From: a virus
Direction: 5' to 3' (one strand)
IMG/VR virus record: IMGVR_UViG_3300023223_000295
Coordinates: 1 to 40,601 of that record
Length of the DNA: 40,601 nucleotides
The translations under genes were made by a program, and so were the position numbers. Of this stretch, positions 7,105 to 16,120 are shown piece after piece. The notes under the pieces are model-generated. The model was not told the origin of the DNA and did not search any database. It saw nothing but the letters and a program-made list of their open reading frames with translations. Positions within the stretch are counted from its first letter, which is position 1, and every line of letters starts with the position of its first letter.

Positions 7105-7124
7105 GCCCCAAATCCCTATGGGGC
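7105..7124. terminator. Convergent terminator between the two arms
   Basis: GCCCC (7105-7109) pairs with GGGGC (7120-7124), followed on the + strand by TATTTC. It lies between the resolvase stop and the end of the last tail gene on the opposite strand, as expected for a shared transcription stop. The U-tract is weak in both directions. Confidence 0.6.
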
Positions 7125-7180
7125 TATTTCACGAAACAATTTTATCTTATTAGATAATTGTATCCAGATAAACGTTTACT

Positions 7181-7570
7181 TTAAAAATCTATCGAAACCA
7201 CGCCGTTATCATACGAAAGACTATTTTCAACCAGCCAATTAAACTGTTCAAGATGCCCTTCTTCTGGAAATCCACCACTACCACCACCCTGGGCAGCAAG
7301 GTATTCGTTAACCTTAGGAAGAAATAGGTTTTTCATGAATAATTTGGTCCCGCCATTTAATTCAACTTTTTGAGAATATGCGCTTTCTGTTAGCACGTTA
7401 TTTGGCGTGTATTGACCAGACGTGTTTAAATTTGGAATTGCTAGGCACGCTTTATCTATATCTGGACCGCCATCACTCAACCAAATCCAAATAAAATATT
7501 CTTGTCCGTTATGGAAAAATGAATAGTAAGGTTGATTGTCTATTCCTGTTATTTGTTTAAATTCACTCAT
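7181..7570 (-). CDS. Hypothetical tail-tip or fibre-associated protein, 129 aa
   Basis: Not recognised. It is the last gene of the tail operon, where fibre chaperones or small tip proteins usually sit. It is aromatic at the N-terminus (YYSFFHNGQEYFIWIW), with a Gly-rich linker (AAQGGGSGGF) and an acidic C-terminus. No membrane segment. It is 9 bases after the preceding gene. Confidence 0.65.
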   Translation of the reverse strand: MSEFKQITGIDNQPYYSFFHNGQEYFIWIWLSDGGPDIDKACLAIPNLNTSGQYTPNNVLTESAYSQKVELNGGTKLFMKNLFLPKVNEYLAAQGGGSGGFPEEGHLEQFNWLVENSLSYDNGVVSIDF

Positions 7571-7579
7571 GATTGTTTC

Positions 7580-7855
7580 CTACCAGGTAAATTCGTTAAC
7601 TTCTTCGATAGTTGTTTCGGATGGCAGTGCGTTTATATCTATTTTGGCTTTGTTGCTTGCTTGTCTGATGTCTTCAATTTTTTTATACGCAGCTAACTCA
7701 TCAGATACCGTTGCTAACCCTAGCTTAATCCGCTGCTGCACTCTTGGCACTTCAAATTCAATTTCTTCTATTCGACGCTTAGCTTCCGGGTTAACGCTGG
7801 CTATTTTATCAGCTTTAGCATTTGCTAATGTCGGTGTGTGGTTTAATTCAATCAT
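7580..7855 (-). CDS. Small tail-operon protein, 91 aa, helical
   Basis: Helical, charged (RRIEEIEFEVPRVQQRI, then DELAAYKKIEDIRQA) and ending in Trp, resembling the size and style of tail-fibre assembly chaperones, but no family is recognised. It overlaps its upstream neighbour by 4 bases (ATGA), so it is translated with it. Confidence 0.65.
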   Translation of the reverse strand: MIELNHTPTLANAKADKIASVNPEAKRRIEEIEFEVPRVQQRIKLGLATVSDELAAYKKIEDIRQASNKAKIDINALPSETTIEEVNEFTW

Positions 7856-8271
7856 GCTGGTTTTTCCTCACTGAAAGCTAGGCTTATCGCTGCGCTAGTT
7901 GATCCTGATGTTTTTGTTATTGTTATATCAACGTCGGGCGGGGCTACAATTCTTTGAATTGTTCCGTTTTCACCAACCTTATATGTCGTCATGGGGTTAC
8001 CAGGATCTGTATTAGTGTTTGCTAATGTGTTATTTATTACGACATTGCTGCCCATTTTTACTTCTATATTTGTTTGTCCTGCTCCGCCGCCAGGAACCGC
8101 CAAGAAATCAATAACAACATTATTGCCAACAGTTACTGGCGATATCGTCGCAAGCAATCCAGAGCCGCCACTGCTTATTGATTGGAACCCATGTGTTACG
8201 GTTGTTTTGGCTCCACCACCACCACCACCACTAATAACTATCTCACCGCATATTCCGAATTCTCTACTCAT
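7852..8271 (-). CDS. Gly/Ser/Thr-rich tail-tip protein, 139 aa
   Basis: Low-complexity beta-rich protein: ISGGGGGGAK near the N-terminus, then Thr/Val/Ser-rich strands and GGGAGQTNIE. It resembles tip or decoration subunits of tail fibres. It follows the 408-aa fibre by 9 bases and is followed by two small helical proteins. No catalytic motif is seen. Its receptor role is inferred only from position and composition. Confidence 0.7.
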   Translation of the reverse strand: MSREFGICGEIVISGGGGGGAKTTVTHGFQSISSGGSGLLATISPVTVGNNVVIDFLAVPGGGAGQTNIEVKMGSNVVINNTLANTNTDPGNPMTTYKVGENGTIQRIVAPPDVDITITKTSGSTSAAISLAFSEEKPA

Positions 8272-8280
8272 GGCAACCCC

Positions 8281-9507
8281 TTAATCATTAAGATATAAAA
8301 TTTCGTCAGTGTTGAGTACAAAATCATAAAATCTTATACCTTTAATATTTATTTTAAAATCACCGCCAAGCGCAATGTTAACAGCGCCATCAACATCCAC
8401 GGCACCATTTAAAGCCGTGGCTACAGTGGCGGTGCCATTAACTACATTACCGTCAATAAATATATTTATTACACCGATATTTGACACGGTAACAACGATG
8501 AACTGATCCAGATTTGAAACTGCGTCAATAGTCGTTGTCGCTTTGTAGTCAATCGCATCACTGCCTTTAATAACCGCTTCCCACTTGCCAGAAGCTGTTG
8601 TATTTATTTTAAATACCGTGCCGCTTATTTCGTCAGGAATCGTCAAAATATCCTGGCTAGTTGATTGCTCATTATAGTTATCAAGTCGAAGCGTAAGAGT
8701 AAATCCATCTTTCAAGAAAGGAACATTATTTAACACAGGAAAACTGTGTTTTTCTAGTACCCTAACTACCGCTACGGTAGTCGTTTCTATCCTGCTTGTA
8801 GCAAAAGATAGCTGCTCAAGTTGATTGTAATCAACCTCTATGGCATCGGCATTCGTTGTTATCCTAAAGCCAAATGACGGGTTAGCTTGTGTGCTGGTAA
8901 TTTCAAAGCGAGTATAATCAATTGAATTTATTAAACTGGTTATGTCAGTGAAAGCACTTCCGCCATCGTCAGTTATTTCAATTGTCCCGGTCCCGGTTTT
9001 ACGCCTTACATCAACCGAGTAGGTATTTTCTGCGCTGGCTTTGGTTACAGTTTGAAATGCGGTACCAAGCGCCGCGGTTGCAGTCAATGAGGATGCTACG
9101 TTAGCTATACCATCATTGCCCGTCGCATCTAAAGCTGCGGTAATATTTATTTTAACCCAGGCGGCATTTGTTAAATCACGATTATGCAATGCTTCATTTG
9201 TCGATGCTCTTTCAATCAACCACCCATCACCACCTTCACGCGGAAAATCCGCTAATTCAGTTTGAATAAGATCGTGAAAATCTTTAAATGTTCCATCAGA
9301 TGCGCGATCAATACTTATCAGCCCTGATAACACATTGGCCAATCTATTTTTCTTATATAGCCACAACGTGGGATTGTCTAAAAGCGATCGCCTTACGTTA
9401 TTAAATCCAACACCATCTGTACCCGGGGTACCATCCAAGCCGCGTGGCCCAGACTCTTTAACAATTACTGTTACCGCGTTTGTGCTCGCGCTTGCTACAG
9501 TCGTCAC
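8281..9507 (-). CDS. Tail fibre B with LamG-like domain, 408 aa (paralogue of fibre A)
   Basis: An N-terminal collagen-like stretch (GPRGLDGTPGTDGVG) would trimerise it; GWLIERASTNEALHNRDLTN follows, then beta-rich repeats, and a C-terminal concanavalin/LamG-like module (SGKWEAVI, IKGIRFYDFVLNTDEILYL). The GWLIE block and the F-Y-D-x-x-L-x-T-x-E-I-x-Y-L ending also occur in the neighbouring 551-aa protein, so the two arose by duplication. It probably binds surface glycan or protein receptors. Two bases separate it from fibre A. Confidence 0.8.
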   Translation of the reverse strand: MTTVASASTNAVTVIVKESGPRGLDGTPGTDGVGFNNVRRSLLDNPTLWLYKKNRLANVLSGLISIDRASDGTFKDFHDLIQTELADFPREGGDGWLIERASTNEALHNRDLTNAAWVKINITAALDATGNDGIANVASSLTATAALGTAFQTVTKASAENTYSVDVRRKTGTGTIEITDDGGSAFTDITSLINSIDYTRFEITSTQANPSFGFRITTNADAIEVDYNQLEQLSFATSRIETTTVAVVRVLEKHSFPVLNNVPFLKDGFTLTLRLDNYNEQSTSQDILTIPDEISGTVFKINTTASGKWEAVIKGSDAIDYKATTTIDAVSNLDQFIVVTVSNIGVINIFIDGNVVNGTATVATALNGAVDVDGAVNIALGGDFKINIKGIRFYDFVLNTDEILYLND

Positions 9508-9509
9508 AA

Positions 9510-11165
9510 TTAGGCCCCCATTAAATAAATAATTTCATTTGTCGATAATTCTACATCATAAAATAAAAAATTACTAAGATGCGCGTTTAATGCATTGGCT
9601 TTTAAGCTATCCATGCCAATAAAAAATGTTGTTGAGATAAACGTTGATGGTGTTATTGATGATTGAATTATCAATGTTGATTCGTTATAAATTTTAAGGG
9701 TAGAACCATCAAAAGTTATTGCTATTTTCTCAAATAACAATGCCGCAATGTCTACGCTAACCGAACCGTTCTTAAGCGACAAAACAGCATCAGTAAAAAA
9801 GCAGCTAAACTCATCAACCCCAGTTTTGTCATTGGTGAAAATATACTTTTTATCAGAGTTATTTAAAACTGAATTGTGCCTAAATATAAATGACCAAGCC
9901 TTACTTGGTTTAGGGATATTAAAGGCTGAATCACAAGTAACCACATCAGGTAGGCGAGTTTGAGCAAGCGATCCAGTCTTAATGTACGATGTTAAATTTC
10001 CAAGCTCAGCCTGTATGCCGGATATATTAAGATTGGCAGTTAAATTTGATGAGTTAGCTTTTATCTGTATTCCTATGCCCGATCCAGCAACAACCGCAGC
10101 AGTTATTCTCACAAATCCTATAACGCTAACTTGTGGCATCGCAACTGCGGTGCCACCGCCCAATGATACAGTGACTCCCGATAGAGATCCTCCGGATATA
10201 AAGGCCCAAAAAGATATAGTATAGGTTGCTGATTCTGTTAATGACGCTGTTTGCCCATCTAATGTAATTTCTGGTGCGGTCCCCCAAACCAATCGAATAT
10301 TTTGATTTGTATCACCGAAAGGATCTTCACCAGTAAAGGTATCGATGGTTACGTTGGTTTTGGTCCATTCTGTCTGTGATAAATCGGCGCTATAAATAAC
10401 AGCGTTTTGTTTTTCCTGCTCTATTAGCCAGCCATTATCACTTTCGCGCTCGATTTCACCATTAAACGCTACGGTTTTGGCCGCACCATCTGTTTTAATA
10501 TATTCAGTAGTGGTTAGGTTATCTTCGATTTGAACACCAAAAATACCGATTCTGGCGCCCGTTTTACCCCGGGGGTTAATTGTAAAAATAGGGCCGGCCG
10601 AAAGTACAGGAATAGAAATTGATAATCGCTGAAAGCTTGCTGTCGGTGTGTCCATTGTAAATTTAGATGAACCAAAAATTATATCTAATGCTGAAACCGT
10701 ACCCGATATAGTTTTAATCCAAAATGATACCGTAACGTAACCACCGACTACCATTGAGGGATCGGTAAAATCTTCAATTACTGGGCCCAGGCCCGCCAGG
10801 ATATCAGTATCAACATCTAAATTAATTTCTGTCGCTAAATTGCCGCCGAACGGATCGGTTATTGGGCCGATGATGGTCCATCGATTTGAGGGATCATCCC
10901 ATTGCGTAAAATCTTCAGACGCTATAATAAAATTAGTCGTGCTTGAATTTCTTGCCCATACATTTTTATGGTGGCGATTTTCATGTGACGCCAAAGAGCC
11001 ACGATCAAAATTAATCGAGCCCGATTGTGATAATTTATTTGATTTAAGCACGTCAAACACAGGAGAGTCTAACTTGTCAGTTTTAACATCGGCAGTGCCT
11101 AAGCCGTTAAGTCCGTCAACTGAACTAGCTCCTGACTTTCCGCGAGATATTATTAAAATACTCAT
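9510..11165 (-). CDS. Tail fibre A with carbohydrate-binding-like and LamG-like domains, 551 aa
   Basis: Structural adhesin. The N-terminal attachment segment has SGASSVDGLNGLG; two jelly-roll-like modules follow (one near residues 80-220, one near 240-390 opened by GWLIEQEKQNAVIYSADLSQ); the C-terminal LamG-like domain ends FLFYDVELSTNEIIYL. The two central modules look related to each other (TVSFWIKTISG versus TISFWAFISGG). It overlaps the upstream 119-aa gene by 4 bases. Likely host recognition; the ligand is unknown. Confidence 0.8.
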   Translation of the reverse strand: MSILIISRGKSGASSVDGLNGLGTADVKTDKLDSPVFDVLKSNKLSQSGSINFDRGSLASHENRHHKNVWARNSSTTNFIIASEDFTQWDDPSNRWTIIGPITDPFGGNLATEINLDVDTDILAGLGPVIEDFTDPSMVVGGYVTVSFWIKTISGTVSALDIIFGSSKFTMDTPTASFQRLSISIPVLSAGPIFTINPRGKTGARIGIFGVQIEDNLTTTEYIKTDGAAKTVAFNGEIERESDNGWLIEQEKQNAVIYSADLSQTEWTKTNVTIDTFTGEDPFGDTNQNIRLVWGTAPEITLDGQTASLTESATYTISFWAFISGGSLSGVTVSLGGGTAVAMPQVSVIGFVRITAAVVAGSGIGIQIKANSSNLTANLNISGIQAELGNLTSYIKTGSLAQTRLPDVVTCDSAFNIPKPSKAWSFIFRHNSVLNNSDKKYIFTNDKTGVDEFSCFFTDAVLSLKNGSVSVDIAALLFEKIAITFDGSTLKIYNESTLIIQSSITPSTFISTTFFIGMDSLKANALNAHLSNFLFYDVELSTNEIIYLMGA

Positions 11166-11521
11166 TCTGTTGCGGCCTGCTCGAGTTTTAATTTACCGGT
11201 TAAAATTGTTTCTTCTGATAAATCTTGATACGTTATTTTAACGCTAAAATCCCACGTCTTACTTGTTTGTGCTCGCGGTAATAACGCGGCAGTTTCAGCG
11301 TCGGTTAACGTGAACTCCATTTGACCCAATAACGGAGCTATAATTCCACCATTTAGCGATTGCGCAACAACAGGATTAGTTACAGTTTCCCGCAAATCCA
11401 TTTTTGCTGTTGCTCCGGTGAGATCTTTTGGCGTTACCTCATCATTCTCAACAAACTGCAGTGAGTAAATAAGATCATCACCGGCTACAAAACATGGATC
11501 GTCTGTTCCAGGGCAAGACAT
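11162..11521 (-). CDS. BppU/Ig-like baseplate-fibre connector, 119 aa
   Basis: Beta-sandwich style protein: CFVAGDDLIYSLQFVENDEV, DLTGATAKMDLRET, and a C-terminal ILTGKLKLEQ, the arrangement seen in BppU-type N-terminal domains that join fibres to the tail tip. Located between the Tal-like tip protein and fibre A, which fits a connector. No enzymatic motif. Assignment by fold resemblance and position. Confidence 0.65.
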   Translation of the reverse strand: MSCPGTDDPCFVAGDDLIYSLQFVENDEVTPKDLTGATAKMDLRETVTNPVVAQSLNGGIIAPLLGQMEFTLTDAETAALLPRAQTSKTWDFSVKITYQDLSEETILTGKLKLEQAATE

Positions 11522-11555
11522 AAGTTAACCTCTTAATTTTTGTTCATTATACATT

Positions 11556-13874
11556 TTAATGATCGCCTCCGCCATTGATATAGCGCGCGGGAGTATCACC
11601 AAAAAACACAACAGTTGCGCCGTTATCAACAACGCCCTTGCCTTTATCGCCACCAAAAGCATTGTTATTTGCGCCATCAACCCCCCAGTTGGGGCCAGTT
11701 TCAGAACCATTTGATCCGCTAAAACCAAACTCGCCGTCAAATTCCCCTGGAGGGCCGGCGGCCCCAATCGCTCTACCGTCGCCACCGTCGCCACCGTCGC
11801 CACCAACTTCGCCAACTCCTGGTTCTGGTGACAATAACACGGCATCAAAGCCACCATCGCCGCCGCCTGGCGCTCTTATAAACCCATCAGCAACAGGGAA
11901 TGCAGCGGAAGGAGATGCGCCACTGAAATATATATCGGTATCGATACCCTCAGCGTCATAAACTATTCCGCCGTTACTACCATTGTCAGGTGGGAAAAAG
12001 TTAATTACATCACCAACATCAGTAAACGCGTCGCCGCCTTTCCCACCATCACCGCCCTTTGCTTGTAAGTCTGCACCATTGGCAAGGACAATAATAATTT
12101 TTGATCCGACAGGGAACGCGCCAGCCCGTATTGATGGGATGTTATTTGCAGAACTGGCCGATATAGTCGCATCAAATATAAATGTTATAGTAACTGGCGA
12201 ACTGGGCGCACCTGCAAATTGAATAAATAGATTAATATCAGATACGTTTCCAGAAATAATTATTTCTGCACCATCAGCAAACACAGGCTCATAAGCAAGA
12301 GCTGTAACGTTGTAGCTCCTACCTTCTTTGCCATACTTTGGCTTAATCGATGTTATTTGTGCCCTGGCCGTTCCTGTTGGAAGCCCATTGGCACCAACGG
12401 TTAAAGATGTTGATAAATCGATAATATCGCCAATGTCAAATAATCGCTTTCGTTCCTGCGTTACCCAAATGTACGAAAACGGATCGGAATAACGATTAAC
12501 CCATCTATTAACTAATAAGTCTGCGGAATCCTTAACTAATAATGGCGTAAAATCAAATCGTTTTGTTTTCGGCTCGCCAAATAAATCATCAACCTCTAGC
12601 TCAGTGCGCTTGAATAACGATGCCTTTTTATAGTTTTCAATACTTTCAGATGTTGCCAGGGCCGGCTTGTCATAGACGACATATGCCCGGGTTGATCTTA
12701 GGTTTTCTTCGCGCTTACGGGTAATTGATTCGAAATCTATCTCATTACCTTCAGTGAGTGTTATTGTAGATTCTTTCCATACGCTAATTGCTGACAATTT
12801 TATTTCGCGCGCAACAGGATCGAACCACATATCGAGCATGAAGTAGGTCAATATTTTTTCTAATACCGAATTGGTATCATCAGATTCAAACCACAGGGTG
12901 TTAACCCTGGTCGTTGCGTGCCATTCGTCTACTTCTGCGGTCCAGTCTGATTTGGGAATAAATAATGCATCTATACCAATATCAAGCAGTATCCTTTCAA
13001 GTAAATCATCAAGACGCTCATCGTCAGAAACTTCGCAAACAAATATTTCATCACCGGCACTATGAGAATCTTTAATTGTGGTAGATAGAGTATTAGTGTA
13101 AACAATCGGGACGCCGCGAGCCGCGGTTGATATTGTCGCCGATCCAGTCCCTATGTTCGCAACTGCCGATACTTTTATAAATTCATCTCCGATGCGAACG
13201 GTATCGCCAACTAGATATGTAACATTGGCATCAACATCGACGGTTAGATCGGCATCATTAAAGCTCGTCCTGACCGTTCCTTCGAGTGGCAGAGGCCATA
13301 CACTATCGCCAATGTTGACCTTTGACAGCTCATCTTTTAATTTTAATGACCAGGTACCGCTTTTGCTACTATCAAATGACTCAATAATATAGTGTCTTGT
13401 TTCGGCCCCGGTTACTAGATCAATGCTTCCATCAGCTTCAACACGATAATTTTTTATACGACAAGGTTTGTTTGCCATAACTTGTCGCGCGTCTAGTTTA
13501 CCAAAATAAGTGCCTTGCACCTTAACTGTTTCATCAACAGCGGGAGCGTCTAAATTCGGATCGTTGGTGAAATCAACAAAAGTGATCATTGCGGTTCCGC
13601 GACTGGCCAGTCCTTTTCCTGATTGTAATTTTGTCGGCGTTTCACTTATCGAATTAATAACGCGGAAAATCCCTGACTCTGGCAATATCGGCGCATCAAC
13701 AGTTGTGAATTTATATGTCCGGGTTTCATTAGATGGCTGATCACAAGTTAACGGCGTACCAAAACCCGCCTCACCAGATATGGTGCAGACCCCCTCCACA
13801 ACGGGAAGATCAAATTCAACAACAGTAAAATGTTGTTGAGTAAATATATTTTGTGAAGTTAGAAAAGTGGTCAT
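11556..13874 (-). CDS. Tal-like tail-tip protein with glycine-rich C-terminal domain, 772 aa
   Basis: Central tail-tip (hub) protein. Residues 1-530 look like a phage hub/Tal with beta barrels and a helical region (DDERLDDLLERILLDIGIDA, ERKRLFDIGDIIDLS). From about residue 590 on it becomes Gly/Asp-rich: GDGGKGGDAF, GGDGGFDAV, GGDGGDGGDGRAIGAAGPPG and NGGGDH at the end, as in polyglycine-II sandwich receptor-binding domains such as the T-even gp38 adhesin. So hub and receptor-binding tip may be one polypeptide. An overlapping frame at 11525-11857 is a shadow of the Gly-rich codons. Confidence 0.8.
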   Translation of the reverse strand: MTTFLTSQNIFTQQHFTVVEFDLPVVEGVCTISGEAGFGTPLTCDQPSNETRTYKFTTVDAPILPESGIFRVINSISETPTKLQSGKGLASRGTAMITFVDFTNDPNLDAPAVDETVKVQGTYFGKLDARQVMANKPCRIKNYRVEADGSIDLVTGAETRHYIIESFDSSKSGTWSLKLKDELSKVNIGDSVWPLPLEGTVRTSFNDADLTVDVDANVTYLVGDTVRIGDEFIKVSAVANIGTGSATISTAARGVPIVYTNTLSTTIKDSHSAGDEIFVCEVSDDERLDDLLERILLDIGIDALFIPKSDWTAEVDEWHATTRVNTLWFESDDTNSVLEKILTYFMLDMWFDPVAREIKLSAISVWKESTITLTEGNEIDFESITRKREENLRSTRAYVVYDKPALATSESIENYKKASLFKRTELEVDDLFGEPKTKRFDFTPLLVKDSADLLVNRWVNRYSDPFSYIWVTQERKRLFDIGDIIDLSTSLTVGANGLPTGTARAQITSIKPKYGKEGRSYNVTALAYEPVFADGAEIIISGNVSDINLFIQFAGAPSSPVTITFIFDATISASSANNIPSIRAGAFPVGSKIIIVLANGADLQAKGGDGGKGGDAFTDVGDVINFFPPDNGSNGGIVYDAEGIDTDIYFSGASPSAAFPVADGFIRAPGGGDGGFDAVLLSPEPGVGEVGGDGGDGGDGRAIGAAGPPGEFDGEFGFSGSNGSETGPNWGVDGANNNAFGGDKGKGVVDNGATVVFFGDTPARYINGGGDH

Positions 13875-14648
13875 TTAGAGCCCGTTAAATACTTTAAAGC
13901 CAATAGATAAATTGTTTAATAATCGTGTTTGAGCGTGAGCCTTAACAGAATTAGCTTGCAAGTCATAACAAAGATATCCGCTTTGATCAAACGATGTGGT
14001 TAAAGGAGCTTCGACCGTACCTTGCTCTCGAATGAAGAAATTATTTTCAGCAGAAAAATCTAAAAAATCTTGCCAAGTTGTCTCGGTGAATGCTTGAGTC
14101 ATATTCGGTAGAGATAGCAATCCTTTTGCGGCTATTTTTTTCTTTAACGATGCAATGGGTGCCGCGTCTGAATTTAGAGTTGTTTTGAGCCTTATGCTTC
14201 GATTTAAAAACTGACGATTATACCCTGCTATTTCACCAGAATTAGGAATTGTAATTGCGGTACCTGCCGCTACAAAGCTTATAAAAGGATTACCATTGCC
14301 TGCAGCGTTGAACATTCCAACCCGTAAATTAGCAAAAGAACGAGGTTCGAACGTAACTACCACGCAATGATCTCTTTCAATAAAGTTAGTTGCTATTATT
14401 TCTGAACCATCGCGAATTCTAACCCGGCTAGTAAAGTCACCGCTGCCTTTTAGTTTCAACCCGGCATAAGCTACATAATTGATCTCTGTGGTGGCTCCGA
14501 AATCAAAAGTTAACCTGAACTGGTCGGTTGAAGTGTAATTAGCCGAGAAGTCAGGATCCGTTATGGCTGCTGGATCTAAATTAACATCTTCTCCGGTGAC
14601 GATGGTAGGTGTTCTTCCTAATAAGATGTTAGATGTTGTTAATATCAT
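13875..14648 (-). CDS. Distal-tail (Dit)-like protein, 257 aa
   Basis: Beta-rich protein between tape measure and hub, the position of distal tail proteins, which form the hexameric ring linking tail tube and tip. Visible features: an N-terminal jelly-roll-like region (STDQFRLTFDFGATTEINYV) and a C-terminal beta domain (YNRQFLNRSIRLKTTL). The N-terminal part also resembles discoidin-type carbohydrate-binding modules. It shares one base with the tape measure stop. Function by position. Confidence 0.7.
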   Translation of the reverse strand: MILTTSNILLGRTPTIVTGEDVNLDPAAITDPDFSANYTSTDQFRLTFDFGATTEINYVAYAGLKLKGSGDFTSRVRIRDGSEIIATNFIERDHCVVVTFEPRSFANLRVGMFNAAGNGNPFISFVAAGTAITIPNSGEIAGYNRQFLNRSIRLKTTLNSDAAPIASLKKKIAAKGLLSLPNMTQAFTETTWQDFLDFSAENNFFIREQGTVEAPLTTSFDQSGYLCYDLQANSVKAHAQTRLLNNLSIGFKVFNGL

Positions 14649-16120
14649 TACCGGCCCTGCCGTTGTCTTTCTTCAAGATTAGATGCTATACCGTCAAAAA
14701 TGTCTTGGCCATCTTCTGTTGATATAATTAAACGCTGCGTTGTAATGCCTTCTTCATCAGCTACAGTTAAATCCAAAGCGGTAGTTTCCGGGGTAAATGT
14801 TTCTTGTGGACCAATAGCAGCACCGCCGCCGCCGCCAGGGGGTGAAATAGATCCACCGCCAGGGCTAGCTGAATTTAATGCGGCTAATTGCGCGATACCA
14901 GTTGCAGCAACGACGGCGGATGTAGCAAGTGCCGCAGGAAATGGTAGATCGGCAAATTGTCTAGATATTCCAGCGGCAGTTTCGGCAACGATAAACGCCG
15001 CCTGAATTGCCTTGTTATCCTCAAAGAAGGTGTTTGCTAATATCGAACCGGCGCGCAGGAAATTCTGCTGATTTTTAAGCCTTTCGCTTTGGCTTTGCTT
15101 CTCAAACTTCGAACCGTCCTTAGCTACCTTGTTACCTTTTTTTAGCGTTATATCCAAGGCCTTATCATTTTCACCGAGCAGCTTATTTAATGCGTCTTGA
15201 GTTAATTGTGTTCTTTCGACTAATGTTTCGCCAAACGTATCTGTACCATTAACCAGGTCATTAAGCCCCGACTGCGCCAGCTCTATTAAATTGCCCCATC
15301 CTATAGAAATTAAATTAAATGAATCTATTGTTTTAACGCCTAGCGTAGTAATAGATTGAACTGCAAATATAATTTCTTCAGAATAACTCGCTATTAAAGC
15401 GCGACCCTCAGCGCTGAAGGTTTGGTTTAATTTGCTAAATTCTGCACCAACTTGTTTTAGTCTATCAATTTGCTCTTGAGATAAAGTAGTGCCTAAGTCC
15501 TGAAATTCACCTTTAAGTTTATTTAACTGTAATGCGTTATCTTTCAGTAAAGGGATTAGATCGGTTGCATCACTGGCCACACCTTCAAGAGCGAAGCTCA
15601 TTTTATTTCCAGATATACCAGCCTCTTGCATCCTTTTAACCATTTCCTGAAGAACTTGCGGTCCCGATAAGCTAGACAGCTCCGCGGCTAACTCCCTCGC
15701 TTCGTTTTTGCCAATCTTCATCACATCAACGAAATCGACAAAACCACCACCACCGGTAGTTAAGAATTCACCTATCTTTTCGTTAGTATCTTTGGAGATG
15801 TCGCCGAGCTTTTCAAGGGAAATGCCAACTGTGTTAGACGCGAACGCAAGTGCTTGCATTTCCTCAACCGTAGTGCCGGCCCTATTTGCTGCAACTTGAA
15901 TTTCTTTTGCGAATGCTGCAGCCGATACTGATAGCGCTGTTATTGCCGCCGCTGCTGCGGTTGCTGCAAATACAGCCGTCTTGCCCATGGCCGCTAATTC
16001 TTTGCCGGTTATTTTTGCCTTTGAACCAACGCCGCCGATCTTTTTATCGATTTGATTTAGCTTTTTATTTAGCTTATCGGTTTTTGCGTCAAGCTCAACG
16101 ACTAGGGTTTCTGTAGCCAT
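14648..16120 (-). CDS. Tape measure protein, 490 aa
   Basis: Sets tail length and is ejected into the host. Evidence: helical heptad N-terminus (KTDKLNKKLNQIDKKIGG), Ala-rich hydrophobic segment (TAVFAATAAAAAITALSV, about residues 48-65), long helical middle, a second Ala-rich segment (LATSAVVAATGIAQLAAL) and a Gly/Pro tail. At about 0.15 nm per residue it predicts a tail near 70-75 nm, short for a siphovirus. Its start overlaps the end of the frameshifted chaperone by 19 bases. Confidence 0.9.
   Translation of the reverse strand: MATETLVVELDAKTDKLNKKLNQIDKKIGGVGSKAKITGKELAAMGKTAVFAATAAAAAITALSVSAAAFAKEIQVAANRAGTTVEEMQALAFASNTVGISLEKLGDISKDTNEKIGEFLTTGGGGFVDFVDVMKIGKNEARELAAELSSLSGPQVLQEMVKRMQEAGISGNKMSFALEGVASDATDLIPLLKDNALQLNKLKGEFQDLGTTLSQEQIDRLKQVGAEFSKLNQTFSAEGRALIASYSEEIIFAVQSITTLGVKTIDSFNLISIGWGNLIELAQSGLNDLVNGTDTFGETLVERTQLTQDALNKLLGENDKALDITLKKGNKVAKDGSKFEKQSQSERLKNQQNFLRAGSILANTFFEDNKAIQAAFIVAETAAGISRQFADLPFPAALATSAVVAATGIAQLAALNSASPGGGSISPPGGGGGAAIGPQETFTPETTALDLTVADEEGITTQRLIISTEDGQDIFDGIASNLEERQRQGR

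Noticed and set aside
7536-8284. Two + strand frames of 97-112 aa opposite the last tail genes
   Set aside because: Antisense shadows of clear tail genes; composition follows the complementary strand and no + strand promoter is present.
11525-11857. 110-aa - strand frame at the end of the hub gene
   Set aside because: It overlaps the hub's Gly-rich codons in another frame, has an Ala/Val/Leu composition that follows from GGN repeats, and no binding site.
11638-12222. Pro-rich + strand frames opposite the hub protein
   Set aside because: Pro/Ser runs are the complement of Gly codons in the hub tip.
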